Shown here: piece by piece, positions 16,069 through 25,111 of the stretch
Position numbering within the stretch: the first letter of the stretch is position 1
Layout: each line of letters starts with the position of its first letter
Source of the DNA: Marinibacterium anthonyi
GTDB taxonomy: Bacteria > Pseudomonadota > Alphaproteobacteria > Rhodobacterales > Rhodobacteraceae
Assembly (NCBI GenBank): GCA_003217735.2
Contig: CP031588.1
Coordinates: 114,195-178,194 of the forward strand
DNA length: 64,000 nt
Reading direction: 5' to 3'
Position numbers and translations under genes: made by a program
The notes under the pieces: generated by a model
Told to the model about the DNA's origin: nothing
Seen by the model: the letters and a program-made list of their open reading frames with translations, nothing else
Databases searched by the model: none

Positions 16069-19000
16069 TCACAGATCAAGGGTGATGTCGCCAAGCGGCA
16101 CCGCCTGGCAGGTCAGGCAGCGGTCCTGTGGCAGATCGGTATCGGCCCGGGACAGCACGCGCCCGGTCAGCACCCGCACGGCGCAGCTTTCGCATTGTCC
16201 CACCTGGCAGCCACTGGGCAGGGCGATCCCGGCGGCGGTCGCGGCGGACAGGATCGACCCCATGGCCGGCGTCCAGGGGAAGCTTTGGCCGCTGCGGGCG
16301 AGCGTGACGCTTGCCGGCGGGATGTCCTGCGGGACGGGCAGGGTGGATTTGAAGACCTCGGTCGCGATGTCGGCGGTGGGCACGCCCCGCGCGACGAGGC
16401 TTGCGCGCATCCCGTCGGTCAGGCCCTCGGGTCCGCACAGGTAGATCAGGGGGCGCCGCTTCAGCAGGTCGGTGTCGATGGCGGCCGCGATCCGTGCCGG
16501 GTCCGCGCCCGCTTCCATCCCGTCAAGGCCGGGATGCGGCCCCCGACGCGGAGCCCGACGCGGCCACAGCCGGACGGACAGGCGGGACAGGGTGTCGGCC
16601 AGCCGGGCGATTTCCTGCCAAAACGGGGCGCTGTCCCGGTCGGGGACGACGTAATGCAGCACGAAGGGGGCCTGCGACCGGGCATGGCGCAGCGCCCGGA
16701 TGGCGGACAGGAACGGCGTGATCCCGATCCCCCCGGCAATGCAGATGACGGGGCGGTCGATGTCTGGCGGCACGATGAAACTGCCGGTGGGTGGGGTCAG
16801 CAAAAGCCTGTCGCCAAGCCCCGGATCGTGAAGCCGGCGGGACAGCGAGGTGCCGGGCATGCCCTGCGGATTGCGGCGCACGGCGATGTCCCAATGGGTG
16901 GCGGGCGTCCCGTCGCCGATCAGCGAATAATAGCGGCGCCCGTCGAAGCCCGGAACCGAGAGGCCGACGTGCTGACCGGGCCGGAAGGACGGCAACGGGC
17001 CGCCGTCGACGGGGCAGATCCGCAGGTGCAGCACGTCGTTTGCCAGCACTTCGCGGGCGGTGATCGTGAAGGCCCGCGCGCCGGTCCAGCCCCCGCGCGA
17101 AGCGGCATCGTCCCGGCGCAGGCTGCACCGGGCTTGGCGAAGCGGCGGCGCGCCGCTGACCGGATCGCGGGTGGCGTCGGACAGGATGGCGTTGATGTTC
17201 GCGCTGCCCTCGCCGGTGACGGGCAGGTCCCCGGCCCCCGTCGCGTCGCAGCCCTGCCACCAGCCGAATTCGGCGATGGCGACATCCTCGGCCAGGTCCC
17301 CATCCAGCCGGACCCGCAACCGGACCTCGCCCATTGCCGTCGTCACAATGGCCCAGTCGTGGTCCTGCAGCCCGTGGCGGGTGGCGAGCGCGGGCGAGAT
17401 TTCGATGGCCGGATCGGGGGATTTGCGGCGCAGCGAGGCGAGATTGCGCAGCGAGGAATGGGTGTAATAGCCCGATTTCGCCGTGCTCAGCAGGATCGGA
17501 AAAGCGGGATCGCAGGGCAGGGGCGCCGGGGCGGTGGCCATCGGCGGATAGCCGTGGCGGCGCAGGTCGGTCGAATGGAATTCGATCCGGCGCGACGGGG
17601 TGCGGAACCCGTTGGGCCGGCCTTCGGCGTCGCGTTCAGCGTAGCGGCGCGGCGGTTGGGGGATGTCCAGCGTCACGCCTTCGGGCGATTGCCGCAGCCG
17701 CGCGACGGTCAGGCCCGTGGGGTCCAGCATCCGGTCCAGCGCGTCGTGAAACGGCAGGCGCCAGGGGGCGGCGTCAAGGCCAAGGCGGCGGGCCAGGGCG
17801 CGGGCGATGCTGTAGTCGGGCCGCGCCTCTCCCGGAGGAGGCAGCAGCGCGGGGCGGAACTGGACATGGCCGACGGCACGGTCCGAGATCTCGAACCCCG
17901 TGCGCAGCGCGTCGTGTTCCAGCGAGGCGGTGACGGGAAGGACGATATCGGCCATCTCGGCCATGGGCGTCATGAAAAGGTCGCAGTGGACGTAGAAGTC
18001 CAAGGCCGAGAGGGCGCGGCGGGTGCGGGCGGCGTCGGGATGGCTGGTCAGCAGGTTCGATCCGAAGCCCAGCAGCATCCGCATCCGGTCCGGCGCATCG
18101 CCTTCGATGGACGCACAGACATCGCGCAGCGTGACAAACCCGTGGCGCGGCGGCCCGAGGGGCAGATCGCCAACCCCCAGCGCCTTGTCGCGTTGCTGCG
18201 CGGGCAGGGCCGACGGGTCCGCGATGGGGCGCAGGGGCGGCCCGGACAGCCAGCGGTTGCCGCCCGGCGCATCCACGTCGCCGCGCAGCGCAAAAAGCGA
18301 GGACACGGCCCGCGTGGTCTGCGTGGCGGCGAGCCCCTGCGCGAAGCCGGTCCAGTGGTAGTAGGACAGCCGCCCGTCGCTGGCGACGATATCGTAGAAG
18401 GCGGCAAGCCGGTCCTGGGGAATGCCCGTGGCTTCGGACACCTTGTCCGGCGTCCAGCCGGCACTGTTGCGGCGCAACAGCGCCAGCGCGGTGGACACCC
18501 GCCGCCTACGACCGGCGCGGTCCGTCAGCGTGCCGTCAAACCACAGGTCGGTATCCTCGGGCACGCCCGCCGTTGTCGCCGGGTCGAGCGGTTCAAAGCC
18601 ATCGCCGCGCCGGATCACGAAACCGGGCGCGTTGCCAAGGGTCGCGGCGTCCAGCCGGGTATCGCTGTCCAGGTCGATCAGGAAGGCGGCATCGGTCCAG
18701 TCGCGCACGAAATCCCGGTCGAACAGGCCCCGGTCCAGCAGGTGGCCGATGGCCCCCATGGCCAGCGCGGCATCGGCGCCGGGCCGGATCCGCAGCCACA
18801 GGTCGGCCTGTTCGCCGCTGCCGCCCCGCTTGGGGTCGATGACCACCACCTTCGCGCCGCGCTGACGCGCCTCGGCGATCCGCTGGGCCTGGGCCAGCCA
18901 GGTGCGCGCCGGGTTGTGGCCCCAAAGGACGATGGTGTCGGCGCGCCCGTAATCCGGCGCGCCAAGCGGCTGGCCGAAGGTCAGCGCCTGGGCGTAATCC

Positions 19001-19458
19001 TTCTGGAAATTGCAGACCTCGACCGCGGCGATCAGGTTGGGCGACCCAAAGTCCCACACCAGCCGCATGATCCAGTCGATACTGTCCGAAATCGCCGTCC
19101 CGCTGGGTGTCGTCGTGGCAAAGCCCACCGCTTTGGCGCCATGGGCGTCCCGGATCGCCGCCATCCGCGCGGCGATCTGGTCCAGCGCCTCGTCCCAGCT
19201 GATCTCCTCCCATTGGGGGACGGGATCGGTGCGGGGATTGCGCCGCCGCAGGGGGCGCGTCAGGCGGTTGGTATGGTGCACGATCTCGGGCACGGCGCGG
19301 CCCTTGGCGCATAGCGCCCCGCCGGTCGGATGGTCCGGATCGGGATCGACACCGGTCAGGCGGCCGTTTTCCACCGTGTAGATCGCGCCGCAGCGGGACT
19401 TGCACAGCGTGCAAAAGGCCCGGGTCCGGATCGGGCCGTCGGCTGGGTCCCGGGCCAT
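16069..19458 (-). CDS. Molybdopterin oxidoreductase fused to FAD/NAD(P)H/2Fe-2S reductase
   Basis: This 1,129-aa fusion begins with a [4Fe-4S] binding set (C16, C19, C23, C50). A DMSO-reductase-superfamily catalytic region follows, with a probable Mo-ligand Cys at C149 (VEVCNFQKDY), and then the molydopterin dinucleotide-binding domain. The last 320 residues form a phthalate-dioxygenase-reductase-like module: RYYSLIG for flavin, GGIGITPFLSAI and YLCGPEGL for NAD(P)H, and a plant-type 2Fe-2S domain (GCQVGQCESCAVRV, then CLTC). It should draw electrons directly from NAD(P)H without a separate partner. No Tat signal is seen, so it is probably cytoplasmic. The start at 19458 lies 10 bp after the GntR gene; the longer frame overlaps that gene. 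The substrate is unknown. Confidence 0.9.
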   Translation of the reverse strand: MARDPADGPIRTRAFCTLCKSRCGAIYTVENGRLTGVDPDPDHPTGGALCAKGRAVPEIVHHTNRLTRPLRRRNPRTDPVPQWEEISWDEALDQIAARMAAIRDAHGAKAVGFATTTPSGTAISDSIDWIMRLVWDFGSPNLIAAVEVCNFQKDYAQALTFGQPLGAPDYGRADTIVLWGHNPARTWLAQAQRIAEARQRGAKVVVIDPKRGGSGEQADLWLRIRPGADAALAMGAIGHLLDRGLFDRDFVRDWTDAAFLIDLDSDTRLDAATLGNAPGFVIRRGDGFEPLDPATTAGVPEDTDLWFDGTLTDRAGRRRRVSTALALLRRNSAGWTPDKVSEATGIPQDRLAAFYDIVASDGRLSYYHWTGFAQGLAATQTTRAVSSLFALRGDVDAPGGNRWLSGPPLRPIADPSALPAQQRDKALGVGDLPLGPPRHGFVTLRDVCASIEGDAPDRMRMLLGFGSNLLTSHPDAARTRRALSALDFYVHCDLFMTPMAEMADIVLPVTASLEHDALRTGFEISDRAVGHVQFRPALLPPPGEARPDYSIARALARRLGLDAAPWRLPFHDALDRMLDPTGLTVARLRQSPEGVTLDIPQPPRRYAERDAEGRPNGFRTPSRRIEFHSTDLRRHGYPPMATAPAPLPCDPAFPILLSTAKSGYYTHSSLRNLASLRRKSPDPAIEISPALATRHGLQDHDWAIVTTAMGEVRLRVRLDGDLAEDVAIAEFGWWQGCDATGAGDLPVTGEGSANINAILSDATRDPVSGAPPLRQARCSLRRDDAASRGGWTGARAFTITAREVLANDVLHLRICPVDGGPLPSFRPGQHVGLSVPGFDGRRYYSLIGDGTPATHWDIAVRRNPQGMPGTSLSRRLHDPGLGDRLLLTPPTGSFIVPPDIDRPVICIAGGIGITPFLSAIRALRHARSQAPFVLHYVVPDRDSAPFWQEIARLADTLSRLSVRLWPRRAPRRGPHPGLDGMEAGADPARIAAAIDTDLLKRRPLIYLCGPEGLTDGMRASLVARGVPTADIATEVFKSTLPVPQDIPPASVTLARSGQSFPWTPAMGSILSAATAAGIALPSGCQVGQCESCAVRVLTGRVLSRADTDLPQDRCLTCQAVPLGDITLDL

Positions 19459-19468
19459 CACGCCGGCC

Positions 19469-20122
19469 TCATTCGGGCGGCAGGAGCACGCTGAAACTGC
19501 GTTCGATATCGGCGCGCAGGGCGGTTTCGGCGGCGTCGATATCCCCGGTTTCCAGCGCGGCGAGGATCTCGGAATGGTGGACGTGTTCATCCAGGACCAT
19601 CGCGGCTTCCTGCTGGATGATCAGGTTCAGGTAGGCGCCGTATTGCAGCCAAAGCGCCTCGATCATCGGCAACAGCACCTCGGACCCCGAAAGCCCGTAA
19701 AGCGTGAAGTGAAAGTCGTAATTGGCTTCCAGGTCGGGCCCCCGCAGATCCGGGCGCCGGGGCGTGGCGATGATGGCGTGCAGGCGGGCGATGTCGTCGG
19801 GGCCCAACCGGCCGGCCGCCTGGCGCAGCACCAGGCTTTCCAAGGCCAGGCGCGCCGACATCAGGTCCTTCATCCGGCGTTCGTCAAAGGGCGGCACTTC
19901 CAGCTTGCGGCTGGGGGTGTCGACAAAGGCGCCCTCGGCCACCAGGCGGCGCACGGCCTCGCGCACCGGCGTCATCGAGATGCCAAGCTGGTCGGCCAGG
20001 GTCCTGAGGCTGACGATGGTGCCGGGGGCGAATTCGCCCCGCATGAACGCGCCGCGCAGGGCGGAATAGACGCTTTCCCGCAGCTTCGAAGGCTCGATCT
20101 TCTCTATCCGCGGTCCGTCCAT
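19469..20122 (-). CDS. GntR family transcriptional regulator (FCD domain)
   Basis: This 217-aa regulator has a GntR winged helix at residues about 12-80 (LADQLGISMTPVREAVRRL) and an FCD domain. Putative metal/ligand residues are in NYDFHFTLY and EHVHHSEIL. It is transcribed just ahead of the molybdoenzyme fusion and divergently from the TIGR04076/AKR/Liv operon. It is well placed to control both sets. The shared 156-bp intergenic region holds an AT-rich core around 20,190-20,222. Confidence 0.9.
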   Translation of the reverse strand: MDGPRIEKIEPSKLRESVYSALRGAFMRGEFAPGTIVSLRTLADQLGISMTPVREAVRRLVAEGAFVDTPSRKLEVPPFDERRMKDLMSARLALESLVLRQAAGRLGPDDIARLHAIIATPRRPDLRGPDLEANYDFHFTLYGLSGSEVLLPMIEALWLQYGAYLNLIIQQEAAMVLDEHVHHSEILAALETGDIDAAETALRADIERSFSVLLPPE

Positions 20123-20278
20123 GGCCCGGCTGCCTCAATCCTGTGCACTGCGTTCGACAATTTTACTGTAGCCGAAGGGAAGAAGTGGACAAGAAATATT
20201 ATACTGCATCAAATATAAAATATCACAGACAGGCCGGGACAGGTCAAAGACCGGGCGAATCGACGGAAGGACGGGGAC

Positions 20279-20653
20279 ATGGCGGAAGAAGACGGCTTCT
20301 GGCTTTACGATCTGCGGGTCGAGACCGTTCTGGACGGCCGCACCCCGGTCTGCCGCCACGTGGAAGGCGAAAGCTTTGCCGTCGTTGGCGAAAACCTGGT
20401 CTTCGACCGGATGGACAAGGTGTCGATGTACGCATTGGCCGCGCTGCTGCCGCTGCTGCCGGCGAAACAGCGCCCGACACAGGACCACGACTGGATGACC
20501 TCCGACGCCGAGGTCGCCTGCCCGGACCCCCATTGCGGCGGCCGGTTCCGGATCGTGCGCGAGAACAAGCGCTGGCTCAGCCACGCGGAAACAACCGGCC
20601 TGCCCGAACAGCGCGGCACGCCCTACTGGAAGAACGAGGATCCCGATGAGTGA
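20279..20653 (+). CDS. Small uncharacterised protein, TIGR04076-like
   Basis: This 124-aa soluble protein has a conserved-looking N-terminal part (LYDLRVETVLDGRTPVCRH) and a region FDRMDKVSMYALAALLPLLP. I associate this pattern with the small TIGR04076 family, whose function is not known to me. The C-terminal segment holds two cysteines (ACPDPHCGG) that could bind metal. It starts the operon (GGAAGGACGGGG just upstream) and overlaps the aldo/keto reductase gene by 8 bp, so the two products may act together. Confidence 0.75.
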   Translation: MAEEDGFWLYDLRVETVLDGRTPVCRHVEGESFAVVGENLVFDRMDKVSMYALAALLPLLPAKQRPTQDHDWMTSDAEVACPDPHCGGRFRIVRENKRWLSHAETTGLPEQRGTPYWKNEDPDE

Positions 20654-21731
20654 TGTAGAGACCGCCCTGCTGCGCCCCGGGCACGAGATCTCGCGCGTGA
20701 TCAAGGGTGGCTGGCAGTTGGCCGGGGACCACGGATCGGTCGACCGCGCCACCGCCATCGCCGACATGGAAGCGTTCCTGGACGCCGGTATCACCACCTT
20801 CGATTGCGCCGACATCTATACCGGCGTCGAGGAGATGATCGGCGACTTCATCGCCGACATGCGCCGGCGCCGGGGGGCGTCCGTGGCCGACCGGGTGATG
20901 GTGCACACCAAGCTGGTGCCGGACCTGGGGCTTTTGCCGACAATCACGGCCGACCAGGTCGAAGCCATCGTCGACCGGTCGCTGAAGCGGCTGCAGGTCG
21001 ACCGGATCGACCTGGTGCAGTTCTTCTGGTGGGACATGTCCCAGGGCAACGCGGTCGAACAGCTGGACGTGCTGAAGCGCTGCCAGGACAAGGGCAAGAT
21101 CGCCAACCTGGGCATAACCAACTGGGAATACACGGATATCCGGAAATTCACCGATGCGGGTTACGATATCGCCTCGGCCCAGGTGCAATATTCGGTGCTG
21201 GACCACCGCCCCGAGAACGGGCTGACGGACTGGGCGGCCGCGCACGACATGCAGATCCTGTGCTATGGCACGCTGGCGGGCGGGTTCCTGACCTCGAAAT
21301 GGCTGGGCGAACCGGATCCGGGCTATGCGTTCGAGAACCGGTCGCTGATCAAGTACCGGCTGATCATCGACGAATTCGGGTCCTGGGACATGTTCCAGAC
21401 CCTGTTGCAGACCCTGAAGGCGGTGGGCGACAAGCATGGCGTGTCGCTGTCGTCCGTCGCGACGCGCTGGGTTCTGGACCGCCCGCAGGTCGCCGCCGCC
21501 ATCGTCGGGGCGCGCTATGCGCGGCACCTGCCGATGACGCTGGAAGTCTTCGGCTTTGCGCTGGATGACGACGACCGGACCCGGATCGGCGCGGTTCTGC
21601 GCCAGGCCAGCGGGCCGAACGGGCCGGTCTATGGCCTGGAAGGCGACCGCAACGGGCGGCACGGCCGGATCATGAAATACAACCTGAACACCAGGCCAGA
21701 TGACCAGACCTATGGGAAAGTCGATGGCTGA
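20646..21731 (+). CDS. Aldo/keto reductase family protein lacking the catalytic His
   Basis: This 361-aa TIM-barrel protein has the family residues D53 and Y58 (FDCADIY) and K89 (HTK). It also has the C-terminal helix region with GARYARHLPMTLEVF used in NADP binding. The position normally held by the catalytic His of the tetrad (in DLVQFHWWD-like motifs) is Phe127 (DLVQFFWWD). It may therefore have altered activity or a different substrate class. It overlaps the upstream small gene by 8 bp and the LivG gene by 8 bp, so it is firmly in the operon. Confidence 0.88.
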   Translation: MSDVETALLRPGHEISRVIKGGWQLAGDHGSVDRATAIADMEAFLDAGITTFDCADIYTGVEEMIGDFIADMRRRRGASVADRVMVHTKLVPDLGLLPTITADQVEAIVDRSLKRLQVDRIDLVQFFWWDMSQGNAVEQLDVLKRCQDKGKIANLGITNWEYTDIRKFTDAGYDIASAQVQYSVLDHRPENGLTDWAAAHDMQILCYGTLAGGFLTSKWLGEPDPGYAFENRSLIKYRLIIDEFGSWDMFQTLLQTLKAVGDKHGVSLSSVATRWVLDRPQVAAAIVGARYARHLPMTLEVFGFALDDDDRTRIGAVLRQASGPNGPVYGLEGDRNGRHGRIMKYNLNTRPDDQTYGKVDG

Positions 21732-22497
21732 CGCCATTCTCCAGACCCGGGGGCTGACCCGCCGTTTCGGGCCGTTCACGGCGGTCGATGACGTGTCGCT
21801 GTCGGTGCGGCGCGGGACGATCACCGGGCTGATCGGGCCGAACGGGGCTGGAAAGTCGACGCTGTTCAACCTGCTGACCGGCACGCTGGCGCCCAGTGCG
21901 GGCACGGTCACGCTGAAGGGGCAGGACGTGACGGGGCTGTCGCCCGACCGGCTGTTCGCGGCAGGCCTGGGGCGGACCTTCCAGATCCCGCGCCCCTTCG
22001 CGAAGATGTCGGTCCTGGAAAACCTCTTGCTGGCCCCCCAGGACCAGGTCGGCGAAACCGTCTTTGGCGCCTTCCTGGCACCGCGCAGGATGCGGGCGCA
22101 GGAACGCCAGCTGCGCGACAGGGCGCGCGAGGTGCTGGATTTCGTGACGCTGGGCGCGCTGGCCGATCACCCGGCGGGCAAGATATCGGGCGGGCAGATG
22201 AAGCTGCTGGAACTGGCCCGCGTGCTGATGGGCGATCCGGACCTGATCCTGCTGGACGAACCGGCGGCCGGGGTGAACCCGACGCTGACCGGCATCCTGA
22301 TCGGCAAGATCGAAGAGCTGAACCGCCAGGGCAAGACCTTTGTCATCATCGAACACGACATGGACTTCATCATGAGCCATTGCGACCCGGTGATCGCACT
22401 GGCCGAGGGCCGGGTGATCTTTGAAGGCTCGGCCGCGCAGGCGCAGGCCAACCCGCAGCTGCTGGACGCCTACCTGGGGGTGCCGACCCATGGCTGA
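21724..22497 (+). CDS. livG: Branched-chain amino-acid-type ABC transporter ATPase, LivG
   Basis: This 257-aa ATPase has Walker A (GPNGAGKS), the signature ISGGQMKLLE, Walker B (LILLDEPAAG) and the switch His (IIEHDMDF). The LivG-specific insertion between Walker A and the signature is present. I start at 21724 (MADAILQ), preceded by GGGAAAG; the frame opens slightly earlier at 21700. It overlaps both neighbours by 8 bp. With LivF it energises LivHM. Confidence 0.94.
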   Translation: MADAILQTRGLTRRFGPFTAVDDVSLSVRRGTITGLIGPNGAGKSTLFNLLTGTLAPSAGTVTLKGQDVTGLSPDRLFAAGLGRTFQIPRPFAKMSVLENLLLAPQDQVGETVFGAFLAPRRMRAQERQLRDRAREVLDFVTLGALADHPAGKISGGQMKLLELARVLMGDPDLILLDEPAAGVNPTLTGILIGKIEELNRQGKTFVIIEHDMDFIMSHCDPVIALAEGRVIFEGSAAQAQANPQLLDAYLGVPTHG

Positions 22498-23224
22498 ACC
22501 GATCCTGACGGTGGAAAACGTCACTGCCGGCTACGTGCCCGACCTGCCGATCCTGCGCGATGTCTCGATCACCGTGGAACCGGCCAGCGTGACGGTCATC
22601 ATCGGGCCGAACGGGGCGGGGAAATCGACGCTGATCAAGGCGATCGCCGGGCTGGTGCCGGTGTCGCAGGGCCGGATCATCCACGAACGCCACGACATCA
22701 CCAACATCGCGCCCCATGCCATGGCCGACCACGCCATGGCCTATGTGCCGCAGACCGACAACATCTTCCGGTCCCTCACCATCCAGGAGAACCTGGAACT
22801 GTCGCTGCGCCGCGCGGGCGCCGACCGCAAGGCGCGGCTGGCGAAGCTGTATGACCTGTTCCCGCCCCTGGCGCAGAAGCGCCACGACAAGGCCGGCGCG
22901 CTGTCCGGCGGGCAGCGGCAGTTCCTGGCGGTGGCCAACGCGCTGGCGGTGGACCCCCGGCTGATCCTGATGGATGAACCGTCGGCCGGGCTGTCGCCCA
23001 AGGCCGCGCAGGACGTGCTGGGAATGGCGCGCGACCTGACGCGCGAGGGCGTGACGATCCTGCTGGTCGAGCAGAACGTGAACCAGGCGCTGAAGATGGC
23101 CGACTATTGCTACATCCTGGCCGAGGGCCGCAACCAGGTGGACGGCAAGGCCGCCGACCTGCTGGGCAACCAGGTCGTTGCCGACATCTACCTGGGCGGC
23201 AAGCGCGTGAGGGCGGGCGCATGA
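22490..23224 (+). CDS. livF: Branched-chain amino-acid-type ABC transporter ATPase, LivF
   Basis: This 244-aa ATPase has Walker A (GPNGAGKS), signature LSGGQRQFLAV, Walker B (LILMDEPSAG) and VEQNVNQAL, the typical LivF H-loop variant with Gln in place of His. The start is set at 22490 (MAEPILTV), overlapping livG by 8 bp; the longer upstream frame is antisense-like noise inside livG. It overlaps livH by 4 bp. Confidence 0.94.
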   Translation: MAEPILTVENVTAGYVPDLPILRDVSITVEPASVTVIIGPNGAGKSTLIKAIAGLVPVSQGRIIHERHDITNIAPHAMADHAMAYVPQTDNIFRSLTIQENLELSLRRAGADRKARLAKLYDLFPPLAQKRHDKAGALSGGQRQFLAVANALAVDPRLILMDEPSAGLSPKAAQDVLGMARDLTREGVTILLVEQNVNQALKMADYCYILAEGRNQVDGKAADLLGNQVVADIYLGGKRVRAGA

Positions 23225-24135
23225 TACAAGGCCTTCTGGACGGGATCCTTGTCGGATCCATCTATTCGCTGGGCGCCATCGGGCTGACCATGGTCATGCA
23301 CATGCTGCGCTTTGCCAACTTTTCCCATTCCGAACTGCTGTCTCTGGGCGCCTATTGCGCGCTGGTCTTCGACAAGCTCTTTGGCGCGCTGCTGCCGGTG
23401 ATGGAGACCAACATCGGGCCGCTGACCATGACCTGGGCGCTGGTGCTGTCGGTGCTGGCCGCCATGGTGCTGACCGGGATAAGCGCAGTGCTGATCGACC
23501 GGCTGATCTTTCGCCGGGTGCGGCAGCGGGGCATGCCGCAGTCGATGGTCTTTGCCTCGTTCGGGGTGGCGCTGATCATCCGCAACCTGATCGGGCTGAT
23601 CTTCGGGCTGTCGCCGACCTTCTACAACAACGACATCGCCTTTGCGCTGGTGCTGTCGCGCGATCCGATGATCCTGGTGAAGCCCGACCAGATCTTCGTG
23701 CTGATCGCGGCGCTGGTCTGCATGGGCATCCTGCACCTGGTGCTGTCGCGCACCACCTTCGGCTATGCGATCCGGGCGGTGGCGGAAAACCCGTCGCTGG
23801 CGCAGGTCAACGGGATCAAGCTGAACCGCATCATCACCGCCGTCTGGCTGATCGGCGGCGGACTGGCCGCCGCCGCCGGGGTCTTTTACGGTCTGACGAA
23901 CCAGATCACGCCGCTGATGGGCAACGACCTGCTGTTGCCGGTCTTTGCCGCGACCATCGTGGGCGGCATCGGGTCGGTCTACGGCGCGGTTCTGGGCGGG
24001 TTCATCATCGGCATCGCGGCCAACCTGGCGCTGCTGATCGTTCCCTCGGGCTACAGCCCGTCGTTCCCGTTCCTCATTATCCTGGTGGTGCTCATGATCC
24101 GCCCCAACGGTCTTTTCGGAGAGGAACGGGCATGA
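23221..24135 (+). CDS. livH: Branched-chain amino-acid-type ABC transporter permease, LivH
   Basis: This 304-aa permease has about eight membrane helices and the LivH features GSIYSLGAIGLTMVM at the N-terminus and AENPSLAQVNGI in the cytoplasmic loop that contacts the ATPase. ATG overlaps the livF stop (ATGA). The stop overlaps the livM start in the same way. Confidence 0.94.
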   Translation: MIQGLLDGILVGSIYSLGAIGLTMVMHMLRFANFSHSELLSLGAYCALVFDKLFGALLPVMETNIGPLTMTWALVLSVLAAMVLTGISAVLIDRLIFRRVRQRGMPQSMVFASFGVALIIRNLIGLIFGLSPTFYNNDIAFALVLSRDPMILVKPDQIFVLIAALVCMGILHLVLSRTTFGYAIRAVAENPSLAQVNGIKLNRIITAVWLIGGGLAAAAGVFYGLTNQITPLMGNDLLLPVFAATIVGGIGSVYGAVLGGFIIGIAANLALLIVPSGYSPSFPFLIILVVLMIRPNGLFGEERA

Positions 24136-25109
24136 TCGGCGTCGTCTCCTACCTGGTGTTCTTCGCCACCATGGCGTCGATCCTGGCCATCGCGGTGCTG
24201 GGGCTGAACCTGCAATGGGGCAACACGGGGCTGTTCAACGGCGGCGTCGCGGCATTCTTCGGCATGGGCGCCTACGTCACGCTGATCCTGGGCGGCCTGC
24301 CGCAACCCGACCGGCTGGGCGGCTTTGCCTTGCCCTACCTTCTGGCCCTGATCGGCGGCGGCGCGGGTGCCGGATTGCTGGCCTGGGTCGTGGGGCGGTT
24401 CACCCTGCACCTGCGGCACGATTACCTTGCCATCGCCACCTTTGGCGTCGCCATCACCTTTGAAAACGTGGTCCGCAACGGCGCGTGGATGGCGGGCGGC
24501 GCGCAGGGGCTGCGGGGGTTCGAAAAACCGTTCCAGAACCTGCTGGGCGCGGGGCTGGGCTATAACGCGGCGTTCCTGGGCTTCGTCCTGGTGGTGCTGG
24601 TGGCTGTCTATGCCTTTCTCGAACGGCTTGTGGCCTCGCCCTTCGGCCGGGTTCTGCGCGGGATCCGCGAAGACGAGGCCGCGGCGCAATCGCTGGGCAA
24701 GAACCCCGCCAGGGTCCGGCTGACGGCCTTTGTCACGGGGGCCGCGATCATGGGGCTTTCGGGCGGGCTTTTCGCCACCTTCTACGGCTTCGTCAGCCCG
24801 CAGGACGTGCTGCCGATCCTGACCTTCCAGATCTGGGCCATGCTGATCGTCGGCGGATCCGGCAACAACCTGGGCGCCGTCATCGGCACCTTCCTGGTCT
24901 GGGCCGCCTGGACCTTCTCGGGTTGGGCCCTGTCGCGTTTTGCGCCGCTTGAGATGCAGCTTTACACCGGATCGATCCAGTACATCCTGATCGGCCTGGT
25001 CATCGTCGGGATGCTGTTCTGGCGGCCGCAGGGCCTGTTCCCCGAACGGCTTGTGATTTCAAGACCATCAAGATCCCGGCACAACACCCGGGCAAACAGG
25101 GAGTACTGA
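24132..25109 (+). CDS. livM: Branched-chain amino-acid-type ABC transporter permease, LivM
   Basis: This 325-aa permease has the family motifs LNLQWGNTGLFNGGVAAFFGMGAY-like at residues about 23-47 and REDEAAAQSLGKNP in the coupling loop. I start at the ATG at 24132, which overlaps the livH stop by 4 bp. A longer out-of-context frame from 23355 is rejected because it would lie across livH. With LivH it forms the membrane channel. Confidence 0.93.
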   Translation: MIGVVSYLVFFATMASILAIAVLGLNLQWGNTGLFNGGVAAFFGMGAYVTLILGGLPQPDRLGGFALPYLLALIGGGAGAGLLAWVVGRFTLHLRHDYLAIATFGVAITFENVVRNGAWMAGGAQGLRGFEKPFQNLLGAGLGYNAAFLGFVLVVLVAVYAFLERLVASPFGRVLRGIREDEAAAQSLGKNPARVRLTAFVTGAAIMGLSGGLFATFYGFVSPQDVLPILTFQIWAMLIVGGSGNNLGAVIGTFLVWAAWTFSGWALSRFAPLEMQLYTGSIQYILIGLVIVGMLFWRPQGLFPERLVISRPSRSRHNTRANREY

Positions 25110-25111
25110 AA

